This document shows, in pieces, positions 5,695 to 12,251 of a DNA stretch of 13,738 nt. The position numbers and the translations under genes are program-made. This DNA comes from JBJXGC01 sp046154545 (GTDB lineage Bacteria; Chloroflexota; Dehalococcoidia; Tepidiformales; Tepidiformaceae). Position 1 is the stretch's first letter; each line of letters opens with the position of its first letter. The stretch covers positions 1-13,738 of the forward strand of contig JBJXGC010000138.1 in assembly GCA_046154545.1 (NCBI GenBank). Reading direction: 5' to 3'. Below the pieces are notes generated by a model. It saw only the letters and a program-made list of their open reading frames with translations. It did not search any database and had not been told where the DNA came from.

Positions 5695-6102
5695 CTACGC
5701 TGAGGCGGCCGGGCGCACGACCTTCAGGCCGAGGTGTTCTTCGAACGGGTCGAAGTCACGATCGGAGTGAAGGAGTGCGACATCGTTGACGATGCAGTAG
5801 GTGGCGATAATGCAGTCGATCGTGCTGCGAATGGTGATGCCCCTTGCCCGAAGTGCGCGGTAGTTTGCGGCCGCCGTCACGGCGATGTCGGGGCCTCCCA
5901 TCCTCACAGCCGGGACATCCGCCAACACGCGAAGAACTCGTGACACGCGGTCAGGATGGCGCAGCCCCTGTAAGATCTCAGCCATGACGAGGTCACCGAC
6001 GATGGTCGAGCCTGCCCGCAGCCATTCTCGAAGCAGGAGGGCCGAGGGCGTCCAGTTCCGGTTGAAGTAATCGACCCAGACCGACGAATCTGCCGTCCAC
6101 AT
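5695..6102 (-). CDS. vapC: VapC-type PIN-domain ribonuclease toxin
   Basis: 135 residues, the normal size of a VapC toxin. The PIN acidic set is visible: Asp5 (ADSSVWVDYF), Glu42 (MAEILQGL), Asp96 (STIDCIIA) and Asp114/Asp116 (HSDRDFD), which coordinate the Mg ion for RNA cleavage. VapC toxins are usually site-specific endoribonucleases of tRNA or rRNA, held inactive by VapB; the specific target here is unknown. Its ATG (6102-6100) shares its first A with the vapB TAA stop (6104-6102), a TAATG junction, so translation is coupled. There is no frameshift or truncation; it is expected to be functional. The pair is probably a genome-stability or mobile-island element in origin, but no mobile genes flank it. 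Confidence 0.93.
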   Translation of the reverse strand: MWTADSSVWVDYFNRNWTPSALLLREWLRAGSTIVGDLVMAEILQGLRHPDRVSRVLRVLADVPAVRMGGPDIAVTAAANYRALRARGITIRSTIDCIIATYCIVNDVALLHSDRDFDPFEEHLGLKVVRPAASA

Positions 6103-6302
6103 TAGTCGGCCGCTCGCATCGCTTTGTAGTCATAGTCCTCGAAGAACATGTCGGGGCCACACACCTCTTCGAGGTCCTCGATCGCTCGAAGGCGGACAAG
6201 CGACCTCAGGCCCGCCTCGATCGTCTCTTTCTTGGTCTTGAAGTTGCCAGAGGCGCGGGCCTTCTCGAGGAGTTCATCGTCTATCTCAACGTTGGTGCGC
6301 AT
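6102..6302 (-). CDS. vapB: VapB-type antitoxin (DUF2191-like)
   Basis: 66 residues from ATG 6302; an alternative in-frame start at 6371 would read through the operator and lacks support. MRTNVEIDDELLEKA (1-15) is the usual VapB ribbon-helix-helix beginning, followed by GNFKTKKETIEAGLRSLVRL and a C-terminal toxin-binding segment (about 46-66, DMFFEDYDYKAMRAAD). Acts as a dimer that represses its own promoter and inhibits VapC by wrapping its active site. GAGG lies about 13 bases upstream on a minus-strand leader. The promoter -10 (TACACT, 6347-6342) and an 8-base inverted repeat (6343-6369) lie upstream, fitting autoregulation. Stop overlaps the vapC start by one base. Confidence 0.92.
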   Translation of the reverse strand: MRTNVEIDDELLEKARASGNFKTKKETIEAGLRSLVRLRAIEDLEEVCGPDMFFEDYDYKAMRAAD

Positions 6303-6341
6303 GGAATCAGGACCTCGCTGTGTACTCGTGATGCGTGATCG

Positions 6342-6370
6342 AGTGTACCACATGCGGCCGATGGTACACA
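6342..6370 (-). promoter_or_regulatory. vapBC promoter/operator with inverted repeat
   Basis: GTGTACCA (6343-6350) and TGGTACAC (6362-6369) are exact reverse complements with an 11-base spacer, and a third half-site GTGTAC lies at 6320-6325. On the minus strand TGG-TACACT (6350-6342) gives a -10 with a TG upstream extension; the -35 side (TGTGTA, 17 bases away) is weak. The inverted repeat covers the interval between them, the usual place for a VapB(C) dimer to bind. The -10 to ATG distance is about 39 bases, so this gene has a leader. Confidence 0.6.
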
Positions 6371-6393
6371 CGCGTGACGGTGGGAATCGCCCC

Positions 6394-6912
6394 TCAGCCC
6401 AACCGGTAGCGCACCTCGTGGATCACATGGTCGCCGCGGTCGTCCGCCTTGCGGGCACCGTCCCAGCGCCAGCCGGCCGCCTCGTAGAAGCGCCGTGCGC
6501 GGGCGTTGCCGTCCATCGTCCAGAGGACCAGCGGCCCGTATCCGCGGCCCGAGAGGTCGGCGGTGGCGTGGGCGAAGAGTTGGCGCCCGGCCCCGCGGTC
6601 CCAATGAGCGGGGTCGAGGTAGACGGTCCAGACCTCCGCCCAGCCCGGTTCCGCGTCCTCGTCCCGGGCCGGTCCTGTGTCGGAGTAGCCGATGACCTTG
6701 GCCCCGCCCGTGATCACCCAGGTCCGTTGCTCGGCGGGGCGCCCCTTGCTCATCCAATCGCGGCGAGCGCCGGCTCGTTCTTTCGCGGACAGACGGTCGA
6801 GGACCGGGTCCGGCACCAGTCCCCCGTAGGCCGCCTTCCAGGCGCGGACGTTCACCGCAGCGATCGCCATCACGTCCTCGAGCGTGGCCGCCCGGACCGC
6901 CAGCTCAGCCAC
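6394..6912 (-). CDS. GNAT-family N-acetyltransferase
   Basis: 172 residues from GTG 6912. This start overlaps the upstream VOC gene by eight bases (GTGGCTGA: its stop is the TGA) and is consistent with coupled translation; the frame continues a further 25 codons with non-family sequence. AVRAATLEDVMAIAAV is the N-terminal strand-helix of the fold, EVWTVYLDPAHWDRGAGRQL (93-112) is strand 4 plus motif A with the acetyl-CoA pyrophosphate loop R-G-A-G-R, and MDGNARARRFYEAAGW (133-148) holds Asn136 and Tyr143 of motif B. The reaction is acetyl transfer from acetyl-CoA to a small amine or protein amine; substrate unknown. There is a VOC protein immediately upstream on the same transcript, so the two may act on one compound. 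Confidence 0.88.
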   Translation of the reverse strand: MAELAVRAATLEDVMAIAAVNVRAWKAAYGGLVPDPVLDRLSAKERAGARRDWMSKGRPAEQRTWVITGGAKVIGYSDTGPARDEDAEPGWAEVWTVYLDPAHWDRGAGRQLFAHATADLSGRGYGPLVLWTMDGNARARRFYEAAGWRWDGARKADDRGDHVIHEVRYRLG

Positions 6913-7375
6913 GCCGCCGCGCCATCTCCTGTTCGAGGTGGAGCGGCTGGACCACGGCGCTATGCTCGTAGTCGCCCCATTCTTCACGCCGCAGCATCCA
7001 CATCACTTCGAACTCATTGCCGTCCGGGTCGCGGCCGTAGAGCGACTTCGTCGCGCCGTGGTCGCTCTCGCCGACCATCGCATCCATGGCGATGAGGATG
7101 TCGCGGGCGGCGCCCAGGTCGTCGATCCCCGGCACCTCCCAGGCGAGGTGGTAGAGGCCGGTTGCGCCGCGCACGGGCGCAGGCGCGTGTTCGCCCACCT
7201 CCATCAAGCCGAGGTCATGGTGGTTGGCGGAGCCGGCCGCGCGGAGGAAGGCCATGCGGCCACCGGCCCGCGATATCTCCTCGAAGCCGAAGGCCTGGCG
7301 GTAGAAGGCGACCGAATGGTCCAGGTTACGGACATAGAGGACGGCGTGGTTGAGGCGTGTCACAGGGATCGACAT
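6905..7375 (-). CDS. VOC-family (glyoxalase/extradiol dioxygenase-like) protein
   Basis: 156 residues from ATG 7375, which has AAGGA seven bases upstream (the frame runs 17 codons further but lacks support). Two beta-alpha-beta-beta-beta modules: LNHAVLYVRNLDHSVAFYRQ (8-27) and YHLAWEVPGIDDL (75-87). Likely metal ligands are His10 (first strand), His76 and Glu123 (GNEFEVMW), the pattern of catechol-2,3-dioxygenase-type proteins; His53 in NHHDLGL is conserved in the same group. It may be a dioxygenase, isomerase, lactoylglutathione lyase-like or antibiotic-binding protein; the sequence alone does not tell, though the His-His-Glu set favours an enzyme. It is the first gene of a two-gene unit with the GNAT protein. 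Confidence 0.87.
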   Translation of the reverse strand: MSIPVTRLNHAVLYVRNLDHSVAFYRQAFGFEEISRAGGRMAFLRAAGSANHHDLGLMEVGEHAPAPVRGATGLYHLAWEVPGIDDLGAARDILIAMDAMVGESDHGATKSLYGRDPDGNEFEVMWMLRREEWGDYEHSAVVQPLHLEQEMARRRG

Positions 7376-7424
7376 TGCGATTTCCTTCTGCCGGCGCCCG
7401 GATCGCAGGGGGCGGGCTGCATCC

Positions 7425-7454
7425 ATCTTAGCTGTTTCGCCCCGGGCGTTTCAG
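7425..7454 (-). promoter_or_regulatory. Candidate promoter for the VOC-GNAT unit
   Basis: Minus-strand CTGAAA (7454-7449), 18 bases, TAAGAT (7430-7425); each matches four of six consensus positions. Initiation would be near 7418, giving a leader of about 43 bases. The -35 overlaps the stop codon of the acyl-CoA dehydrogenase gene. By-eye prediction. Confidence 0.3.
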
Positions 7455-8590
7455 CCCCGCCCGGTGCCGAGCGAGCGGGAGATGACGATCCGCTGGACGT
7501 CGCTCGTGCCTTCATAGATCTGGCAGACCCGCACGTCCCGGTAGATCCGCTCCACCGGGAAATCAGCGACGTAGCCGTACCCACCGTGGACCTGGATGGC
7601 GTCGGAGCAGACCCGTTCGGCTATCTCGCTGGCGAAGAGCTTGGCCATGCTCGCCCGGTCGAGGCAGGGTTCCCCGGCGTCCTTCAGGGCTGCCGCGGAA
7701 AGCACGAGCTGGTGCGCGGCTTCGAGCTGGGTGGCCATATCGGCCAGCCGGAAGGCGACCGCCTGGTGGTTGATAATCGCCGTGCCGAAGGTCTCGCGCT
7801 GTTTCGCGTAGTCGAGCGCGGCCTCGAAGGCGGAGCGGGCCATGCCCACCGCCTGGGCGCCGATCCCGATCCGCCCGGACTCCAGGTTCGCGAGGGCGAT
7901 ACGGTAGCCCTCGCCGCGGCCGCCGAGCATCAGGTCGGGCGAGAGTTTCAGGTCGTCGAAGGCGAGCTGGCAGGTGTCCGAACAGCGCTGGCCGAGCTTC
8001 GATTCGATGTGGGCGACCGAGTAGCCCGGGCTATCGGCGGGCACGATGAAGCAGGAGATCCCCTTCCGCCCGAGTTCCGGGTCGGTCACCGCGAAGACGA
8101 GCGTGCAGCCCGCGATCGAGCCGGAGGTGATGAATTGCTTCGTCCCGTTCACGACGAAGTGGTCGCCTCGGTCTTCGGCCCGGCACTGGACGGCCCCGGC
8201 GTCGGAGCCGGCCTGGGCTTCAGTCAGGGCGAAGGCACCGATCACTTCGCCCCGGGCGAGCGGCCGAAGGAACCGCTCACGCTGCTCGTCCGTCCCGTAA
8301 CGGAGGATGGCCGCGCAGACGGGCGAGTTGTTCACCGACATGATGGTGGAAACGGCGCCATCCCCGGCGGCCACCTCTTCGATGGCGAGGACGTACGACG
8401 TGAAGTCCGCGCCCGCCCCGTCCCAGCGTTCCGGGACGCACATGCCCATGAGGCCGAGGCCACCCATCTCCCGCAGGAGTTCGACCGGCGGGCGGGAGCT
8501 ACGGTCGCGTTCGGCGGCCGTCGGCCAGAGCCGTTCGCGGGCGAAGTGGCGTGTGGTGTCGCGGATCAGTCGCTGGGTTTCGCTGAGCAT
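7451..8590 (-). CDS. Acyl-CoA dehydrogenase
   Basis: 379 residues, the normal length. FAD flavoprotein that oxidises acyl-CoA to 2-enoyl-CoA and passes electrons to ETF. Seen in order: N-terminal helical domain (1-115), GAFALTEAQAGSD (118-130, the acyl-CoA dehydrogenase signature around FAD), beta domain (to about 220), C-terminal helices with YAKQRETFGT (261-270), QVHGGYGY (333-340), and the catalytic base Glu360 in QIYEGTSDVQR (357-367), as in short- and medium-chain enzymes. Start at 8590; no Shine-Dalgarno is visible, and a weak TTCAAT box lies six bases upstream, so the start signal is uncertain. Chain-length preference cannot be read. Fits with the enoyl-CoA hydratase at the left edge as beta-oxidation-type chemistry, though the two are 8 kb apart. 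Not recognisably a specific amino-acid catabolism enzyme. Confidence 0.95.
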   Translation of the reverse strand: MLSETQRLIRDTTRHFARERLWPTAAERDRSSRPPVELLREMGGLGLMGMCVPERWDGAGADFTSYVLAIEEVAAGDGAVSTIMSVNNSPVCAAILRYGTDEQRERFLRPLARGEVIGAFALTEAQAGSDAGAVQCRAEDRGDHFVVNGTKQFITSGSIAGCTLVFAVTDPELGRKGISCFIVPADSPGYSVAHIESKLGQRCSDTCQLAFDDLKLSPDLMLGGRGEGYRIALANLESGRIGIGAQAVGMARSAFEAALDYAKQRETFGTAIINHQAVAFRLADMATQLEAAHQLVLSAAALKDAGEPCLDRASMAKLFASEIAERVCSDAIQVHGGYGYVADFPVERIYRDVRVCQIYEGTSDVQRIVISRSLGTGRG

Positions 8591-8656
8591 GGCGCTATTG
8601 AAGCACAGAACGGCCGCCAGCTGCCGCCAGCCGCACGCGTCTGACGGGAAGGTGTC

Positions 8657-9475
8657 CTACGTCTCCCACGTAATCAGCATCTCCCGGGTTGGGGCCCGCC
8701 AGGCGGGGAGGAAGCCGGTCTCGTTCCGTGCGAAAAGCCGTCCGAAGTTGGCGCGTATTCGGGTCTCGGCCGCGGTCGGGTCGAGCGCCTGCAGCGTGCC
8801 CAGGTAGAAGCGGACCGTCTCGTCCTCTGTCGTGAGGGGCGGCTGCCGCAGGGGAAAGTCGGCCGGCAGGACACGGATGTCGGGGAGGATGCCCATCTCC
8901 CAGAGGACCGCGACCAGCTCCGCGTGGCCTGGCACCAGCTCTTGCTTCTCGCCGAACGCGGCCTCGAGGAGCGCCGCCGCGTTGTTCGGCGGGGGCACGC
9001 TCCAGACGCCGATGACGACGCGCCGCCGGGCCGCCGCCACAAGCGCTTCGACGAACGGGACGATCTCGCGGACGAAATAGGTCACGTTGAAGACGAGGGC
9101 GACGTCACCCGCCAGGCCCGCGGCCGGCCAGGCGGATTGCACGGTGCGGGCGTTTGTGATCCCGGCTTCGACAGCCGACTCGGCGAACTCAGCGCACATC
9201 CCCGGGGAAGGTTCGACGTCCACGACCTCGCGGCAACGGAGGGCGAGCGGCAGGGAGATACGGCCGGCGCCGCCGCCGATATCGAGGACGGTATCGCCCG
9301 GCTCGATGAGGCCTGCGACGGCCGAGAGGTTGGCGTCGAGCTCACGGCGCGGGTCCATCCGGAACTGCTTCGCCATCCGGTCCCAGCGCCCACTCTCGGA
9401 CTCGGGCGCGATGAGCCGGGCACGTTGGGCCTGGACGGCGTCAATGCGGGCGCGGTAGTGGTCGATAGCGGACAT
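8657..9475 (-). CDS. Class I SAM-dependent methyltransferase (second)
   Basis: 272 residues with a GGGAGG ribosome site about eight bases before ATG 9475. Motif I is intact: VLDIGGGAGRISLPLA (63-78), with acidic Glu88 after strand 2 (VVDVEPSPGM), and a post-motif NVTYFV segment. This contrasts with the degenerate motif of the methyltransferase at 3235-4035. N-terminal 50 residues contain a helical cap (DHYRARIDAVQAQRARLI). Methyl acceptor unknown. It lies between the lipase-like hydrolase (46 bases upstream) and the acyl-CoA dehydrogenase (66 bases downstream), all on the same strand, so cotranscription is possible. Confident in the family; role open. Confidence 0.88.
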   Translation of the reverse strand: MSAIDHYRARIDAVQAQRARLIAPESESGRWDRMAKQFRMDPRRELDANLSAVAGLIEPGDTVLDIGGGAGRISLPLALRCREVVDVEPSPGMCAEFAESAVEAGITNARTVQSAWPAAGLAGDVALVFNVTYFVREIVPFVEALVAAARRRVVIGVWSVPPPNNAAALLEAAFGEKQELVPGHAELVAVLWEMGILPDIRVLPADFPLRQPPLTTEDETVRFYLGTLQALDPTAAETRIRANFGRLFARNETGFLPAWRAPTREMLITWET

Positions 9476-9521
9476 GGGCGTGTTCCTCCCGCGCCAGTCT
9501 AGGTCAGCCGGCCCCCTGGGC

Positions 9522-10361
9522 TCAGCTGCGGGCGAGCAGCCATTCCCGCAGGTCGTCCATGACCTGGGCCTTCTCGGGCTCGTTCAGGATCTCGTGGGCG
9601 AGGCCGTCGTACACCTTGAGCGTCTTGTCCAATGAGGCGACGGCCTCGTACAGGGCGCGCGCTCCTTCGACCGGGGCTAACTCGTCGGCCGTGCCGTGCA
9701 TGACGAGGAGGGGCAGGCCGATCGTATCCATGTCCTCCGCGATCCGGGCGAGGGCGCGGCCGAAGGCGGCGATCGTGGCGGCCGGCATCTTCCCCCGGAA
9801 GACGAGGGAGTCGTGCTCGTAGGCCTCAACGACGCCGGAATCGCGCGAGACGTTCGCGGCCGCGAGCCGCCTGATGCCGAGGCCCGGCCGCACCCGGGCG
9901 ACCACGCCCATGACGCCAGCCATCGCGCGGAGGGCACCGCCGGGGCGGGCCACCGCCGCGCCACTCGTGATCAACCCGGCCAGTTCGCGGTGGCGGATGG
10001 CGCAGTAGAGAGTGACGATCATCCCACCCATGCTGTGCCCGAGGAGGAAGAGCGGGCGGTCTCGGTTCTCGGCCCGCACCAGGGCAAGGAACGTATCCAG
10101 GTCGTCGAGGTGCTCGCGAAAGCTCTTGACCAGCACACGTGGGCCTTCCGACTGGCCGTGGCCGCGAAGGTCGTAGCCGTGGACGGCGAAGCCAGCTCCG
10201 GCGAGCTGTTCGCCCGTCCACTGGTAGCGGCCGCTGTGCTCGGCGTAGCCGTGGACGATGGCGACGGCCGCCCGCGGCTCGCTCGCCGGCAGCCAGCTCC
10301 GCCGGTAGAGCTGGGGGCCCCGCGGGCTGCGGAACGTCCCTTCCTGTTCAAGCGCACTCAT
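9522..10361 (-). CDS. Alpha/beta hydrolase, monoacylglycerol-lipase/lysophospholipase-like
   Basis: 279 residues from ATG 10361; a TTG two codons upstream is possible, but GGAGG with six-base spacing fits ATG 10361. Serine hydrolase fold with HGYAEHSGRY (37-46) and HGYDLRGHGQSEG (61-73), then the nucleophile Ser110 in GHSMGG, Asp226 (HGTADELAP) and His256 (LAHEILNE), a complete triad. This is the family that cleaves monoacylglycerols or lysophospholipids; some members act on other esters. No signal peptide, so it probably works in the cytoplasm. Its start lies 15 bases after the stop of the upstream oxidoreductase, so the two are probably one transcript. Confidence 0.92.
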   Translation of the reverse strand: MSALEQEGTFRSPRGPQLYRRSWLPASEPRAAVAIVHGYAEHSGRYQWTGEQLAGAGFAVHGYDLRGHGQSEGPRVLVKSFREHLDDLDTFLALVRAENRDRPLFLLGHSMGGMIVTLYCAIRHRELAGLITSGAAVARPGGALRAMAGVMGVVARVRPGLGIRRLAAANVSRDSGVVEAYEHDSLVFRGKMPAATIAAFGRALARIAEDMDTIGLPLLVMHGTADELAPVEGARALYEAVASLDKTLKVYDGLAHEILNEPEKAQVMDDLREWLLARS

Positions 10362-10376
10362 AGCCAACCTCCGCGG

Positions 10377-11366
10377 TCAGTCTCGCACGGCGAGGACGAC
10401 CTTGCCGAAGTTCGCGTTCGATTCGAGGTAGACCTGGGCCTCGCCCGCCGCCGCCAGGGGGAAGACGCGATCGATGACCACCTTCACTCGCCCGCTGGCC
10501 ATATGCGGGAGGACGCTCTTCTCGAACGCCTTCGTGGCGGCCGCCTTCTCTTCGAGCGGGCGGGCACGAAGGGTCGTCCCACGCACGGAGGCCCGCTTCA
10601 TCAGGAGCATTCCGATGTTCGCCTGCGTGGTCGCGCCGCCCATCAGGCCGACGAGGACCATCCGGCCCTTCGGCGCGAGCGACCGCAGGTTGCGGTCCCA
10701 GTAGTCGGCGCCGATGACGTCGAGGATAACATCGACGCCGCGTCCGCCCGTGGCCTTCGCGACCTCCTCGGCGAAGTCCTGGGTGCGGTAGTTAATCCCG
10801 AGGTCGAGGCCCAGCTCCTTCGCCCGGGCCAGCTTATCGTCGCTGCCAGCCGTGCCAGCGATGAATGAGGCGCCCATCGCCCGGGCGATCTGGATCGCGG
10901 CCACGCCCACGCCCGAGCCGGCGGCATGGATGAGGAAGCTCTCTCCCGCCACGAAGTCACACTGGCGAAGGGCGTCGTGGGCGGTGATGTAGACCTCCGG
11001 CGTGGCGCCCGCTTCGTGCCAGCTCAGGTTGGCCGGGACCTTCATGGCCACGCGCTGGTGGACGGTGACCTGCTCGGCGTAGCCGCCGCCGGCCAGCAGC
11101 CCCATCACCCGGTCGCCGGGGGCGAAACCCTCGACCCGGTCGCCAATCGCGGTGACCTCCCCGGCGAACTCGAGGCCGGGCACCTCGAAGGCGGGTTTCG
11201 GGCCCGGCTGCGGGTAGCTGCCGAGTCGCTGCATGATGTCTGCCCGGTTGAGGGCGCTGGCGTGGACGGCGACGAGGAGGTCTTCGGGACCTGGCACGGG
11301 CGCGGGGATCTCCCGCAGTTCAAGGACCTCCGGGCCACCGGGACGGGCAATGACGATCGCTTTCAT
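10377..11366 (-). CDS. Quinone-oxidoreductase-like MDR enzyme (PIG3-type)
   Basis: 329 residues of the medium-chain dehydrogenase/reductase superfamily, zinc-free type. HAAGSGVGVAAIQIARAMGA (147-166) is the NADP-binding Rossmann motif, and GTTLRARPLEEKAAATKAFE (263-282) resembles the TP53I3/PIG3 quinone-reductase group. No structural-zinc cysteine cluster is present. Usual role: NADPH-dependent reduction of quinones or activated alkenes. Start 11366 has no Shine-Dalgarno but a TACACT box eight bases upstream, with the heptamer repeat (11387-11428) beyond it. The lipase-like gene follows at 15 bases. Substrate unknown; a role in detoxification or in oxidising a lipid breakdown product is inference. 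Confidence 0.92.
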   Translation of the reverse strand: MKAIVIARPGGPEVLELREIPAPVPGPEDLLVAVHASALNRADIMQRLGSYPQPGPKPAFEVPGLEFAGEVTAIGDRVEGFAPGDRVMGLLAGGGYAEQVTVHQRVAMKVPANLSWHEAGATPEVYITAHDALRQCDFVAGESFLIHAAGSGVGVAAIQIARAMGASFIAGTAGSDDKLARAKELGLDLGINYRTQDFAEEVAKATGGRGVDVILDVIGADYWDRNLRSLAPKGRMVLVGLMGGATTQANIGMLLMKRASVRGTTLRARPLEEKAAATKAFEKSVLPHMASGRVKVVIDRVFPLAAAGEAQVYLESNANFGKVVLAVRD

Positions 11367-11380
11367 GGAGGGGGAGTGTA
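11367..11380 (-). promoter_or_regulatory. TACACT -10 box, eight bases before the MDR ATG (leaderless candidate)
   Basis: Minus-strand TACACT (11380-11375), then CCCCCTCC and ATG 11366; the gap is pyrimidine-rich and cannot be a ribosome site. A -35-like CTGACG can be read 18 bases upstream and is supplied by the heptamer repeat. Leaderless initiation is the simplest reading. Confidence 0.45.
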
Positions 11381-11386
11381 CGGCGC

Positions 11387-11428
11387 TCAGCCGTCAGCCG
11401 TCAGCCGTCAGCCGTCAGCCGTCAGCCG
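11387..11428. repeat. Tandem heptamer repeat, six copies of TCAGCCG
   Basis: Six exact copies start at 11387, 11394, 11401, 11408, 11415 and 11422; the 42-base tract lies 20 bases upstream of the MDR start and 18 bases from the stop of the coiled-coil gene. Heptamer simple repeats in intergenic regions are known from several bacterial groups and can vary in number by slippage. On the minus strand each unit contains CTGACG, which is close to a -35 box. Confidence 0.95.
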
Positions 11429-11446
11429 TTTCGTACTGGCTGCGGC

Positions 11447-12211
11447 TCAGGTCGCAGAGCTGGCGGGCTCTGGCGTCCACTCTCGCGTGACGACGGGTTC
11501 GACATTGAGTTGCGCGGCCTCATCGCGGGCCGCCGGGAGGATCGACTCCCCATCCACGCAGGCTTCCACGTCCATACCCAGGCGCCTCAGGATGTCGGCC
11601 CGGCGGTTCACACGCCGCACGTCGTCGACATCAACGACGCGGGAGAGCTCTAGGACGACGACCACATCGGCCCGTGCCGCGTCGCCACGCCGGTAAGCAA
11701 CGGCTGCCGCATCGAGTAGCATCACGTCGTCCCATTCCGGTTGAGAGAGCCGGTTGGCCTCGAAGGCCTCAGACAGGCCCGGGATCTCGGCGGCGACCAC
11801 GACCCGTACGCGCCCGAAACGCGTGCCGATGCGGCTGGCAAGGTTCGCCACGTACTTTGTCTCGTACACATCGCCCTGGAGGTTCCCGATATGACCGTCG
11901 ATCCGGTCGAGGCGCCGATCGACCGCGTCGAACCGCCGAACGTGTGCCTCGAGCTTCTCATCAACCGCGTCGAACCGCCCATCGTGTGCCTCGAGCTTGC
12001 GGTCCAGCTCGGCGAAGCGGTCACGCGTCTCCTGGGCGAAGAGGCGGATCTCCTTCGCAAGCTCCTCGATGCGCTCACCGATGCGGGCGACGATCCCGGG
12101 CAGCGCGAGGAAGTCCTCATCGAGGATTGCCCGCCGGACGCGATCGCGTACGACCGGATCCTGCTGGATCAGGACGATGAGTTCGTCAACGTCGGCCAGG
12201 GAAAGGGCCAT
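11447..12211 (-). CDS. Coiled-coil protein with PD-(D/E)XK-like C-terminal domain
   Basis: 254 residues. Residues 1-45 are helical (LADVDELIVLIQQDPVVRDR), residues about 45-110 form a coiled coil (ELAKEIRLFAQETRDRFAEL onward), containing a perfect-register 14-residue repeat LEAH-x-x-R-F-D-A-V-D-x-x (73-100). The C-terminal domain (120-245) has alternating strands and ends with ARADVVVVLELSRVVDVDDV (179-198), where a nuclease-like family usually has D...E-x-K; here Asp182 and E-L-S (188-190) replace the lysine. Similar proteins are common in cyanobacteria and Chloroflexota and are annotated as DUF3782-like; function unknown, and this one may lack nuclease activity. No Shine-Dalgarno: a TAGAGT box six bases before ATG 12211 suggests a leaderless message. 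Standalone gene. Confidence 0.72.
   Translation of the reverse strand: MALSLADVDELIVLIQQDPVVRDRVRRAILDEDFLALPGIVARIGERIEELAKEIRLFAQETRDRFAELDRKLEAHDGRFDAVDEKLEAHVRRFDAVDRRLDRIDGHIGNLQGDVYETKYVANLASRIGTRFGRVRVVVAAEIPGLSEAFEANRLSQPEWDDVMLLDAAAVAYRRGDAARADVVVVLELSRVVDVDDVRRVNRRADILRRLGMDVEACVDGESILPAARDEAAQLNVEPVVTREWTPEPASSAT
11922..12005. repeat. 42-base tandem repeat within the coiled-coil gene
   Basis: Two near-identical 42-base units, 11922-11963 and 11964-12005, encode the repeated 14-residue coiled-coil block. The core ACCGCGTCGAACCGCC is identical in both. It points to recent in-frame duplication that lengthens the coiled coil by four turns. Confidence 0.85.
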
Positions 12212-12226
12212 GCGATCACTCTATCA
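12212..12226 (-). promoter_or_regulatory. TGA-TAGAGT extended -10, six bases before the coiled-coil ATG (leaderless candidate)
   Basis: Minus-strand TAGAGT (12223-12218), with TG in extended -10 position, then GATCGC and the ATG at 12211. No ribosome site fits in the six bases, and no clear -35 is present. Confidence 0.5.
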
Positions 12227-12251
12227 CAGCGGCCAGCAGCCTCGCCGTCCC

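Noticed and set aside
6884..8644. Long open frame of 586 codons on the plus strand
   Set aside because: It is antisense to the VOC protein and the acyl-CoA dehydrogenase, which have intact family motifs; its own translation has no recognisable domain. Long shadow frames are expected at this GC content.
9696..10868. Open frame of 390 codons on the plus strand
   Set aside because: Antisense to the lipase and the MDR enzyme, which have full catalytic and cofactor motifs.
11387..11428. CRISPR array
   Set aside because: Units are seven bases in direct tandem with no spacers and no cas genes in the window.
10926..11696. Plus-strand open frame with repeated QPSAVSR peptide
   Set aside because: The repeat is a translation of the heptamer tract and the frame is antisense to the MDR and coiled-coil genes.
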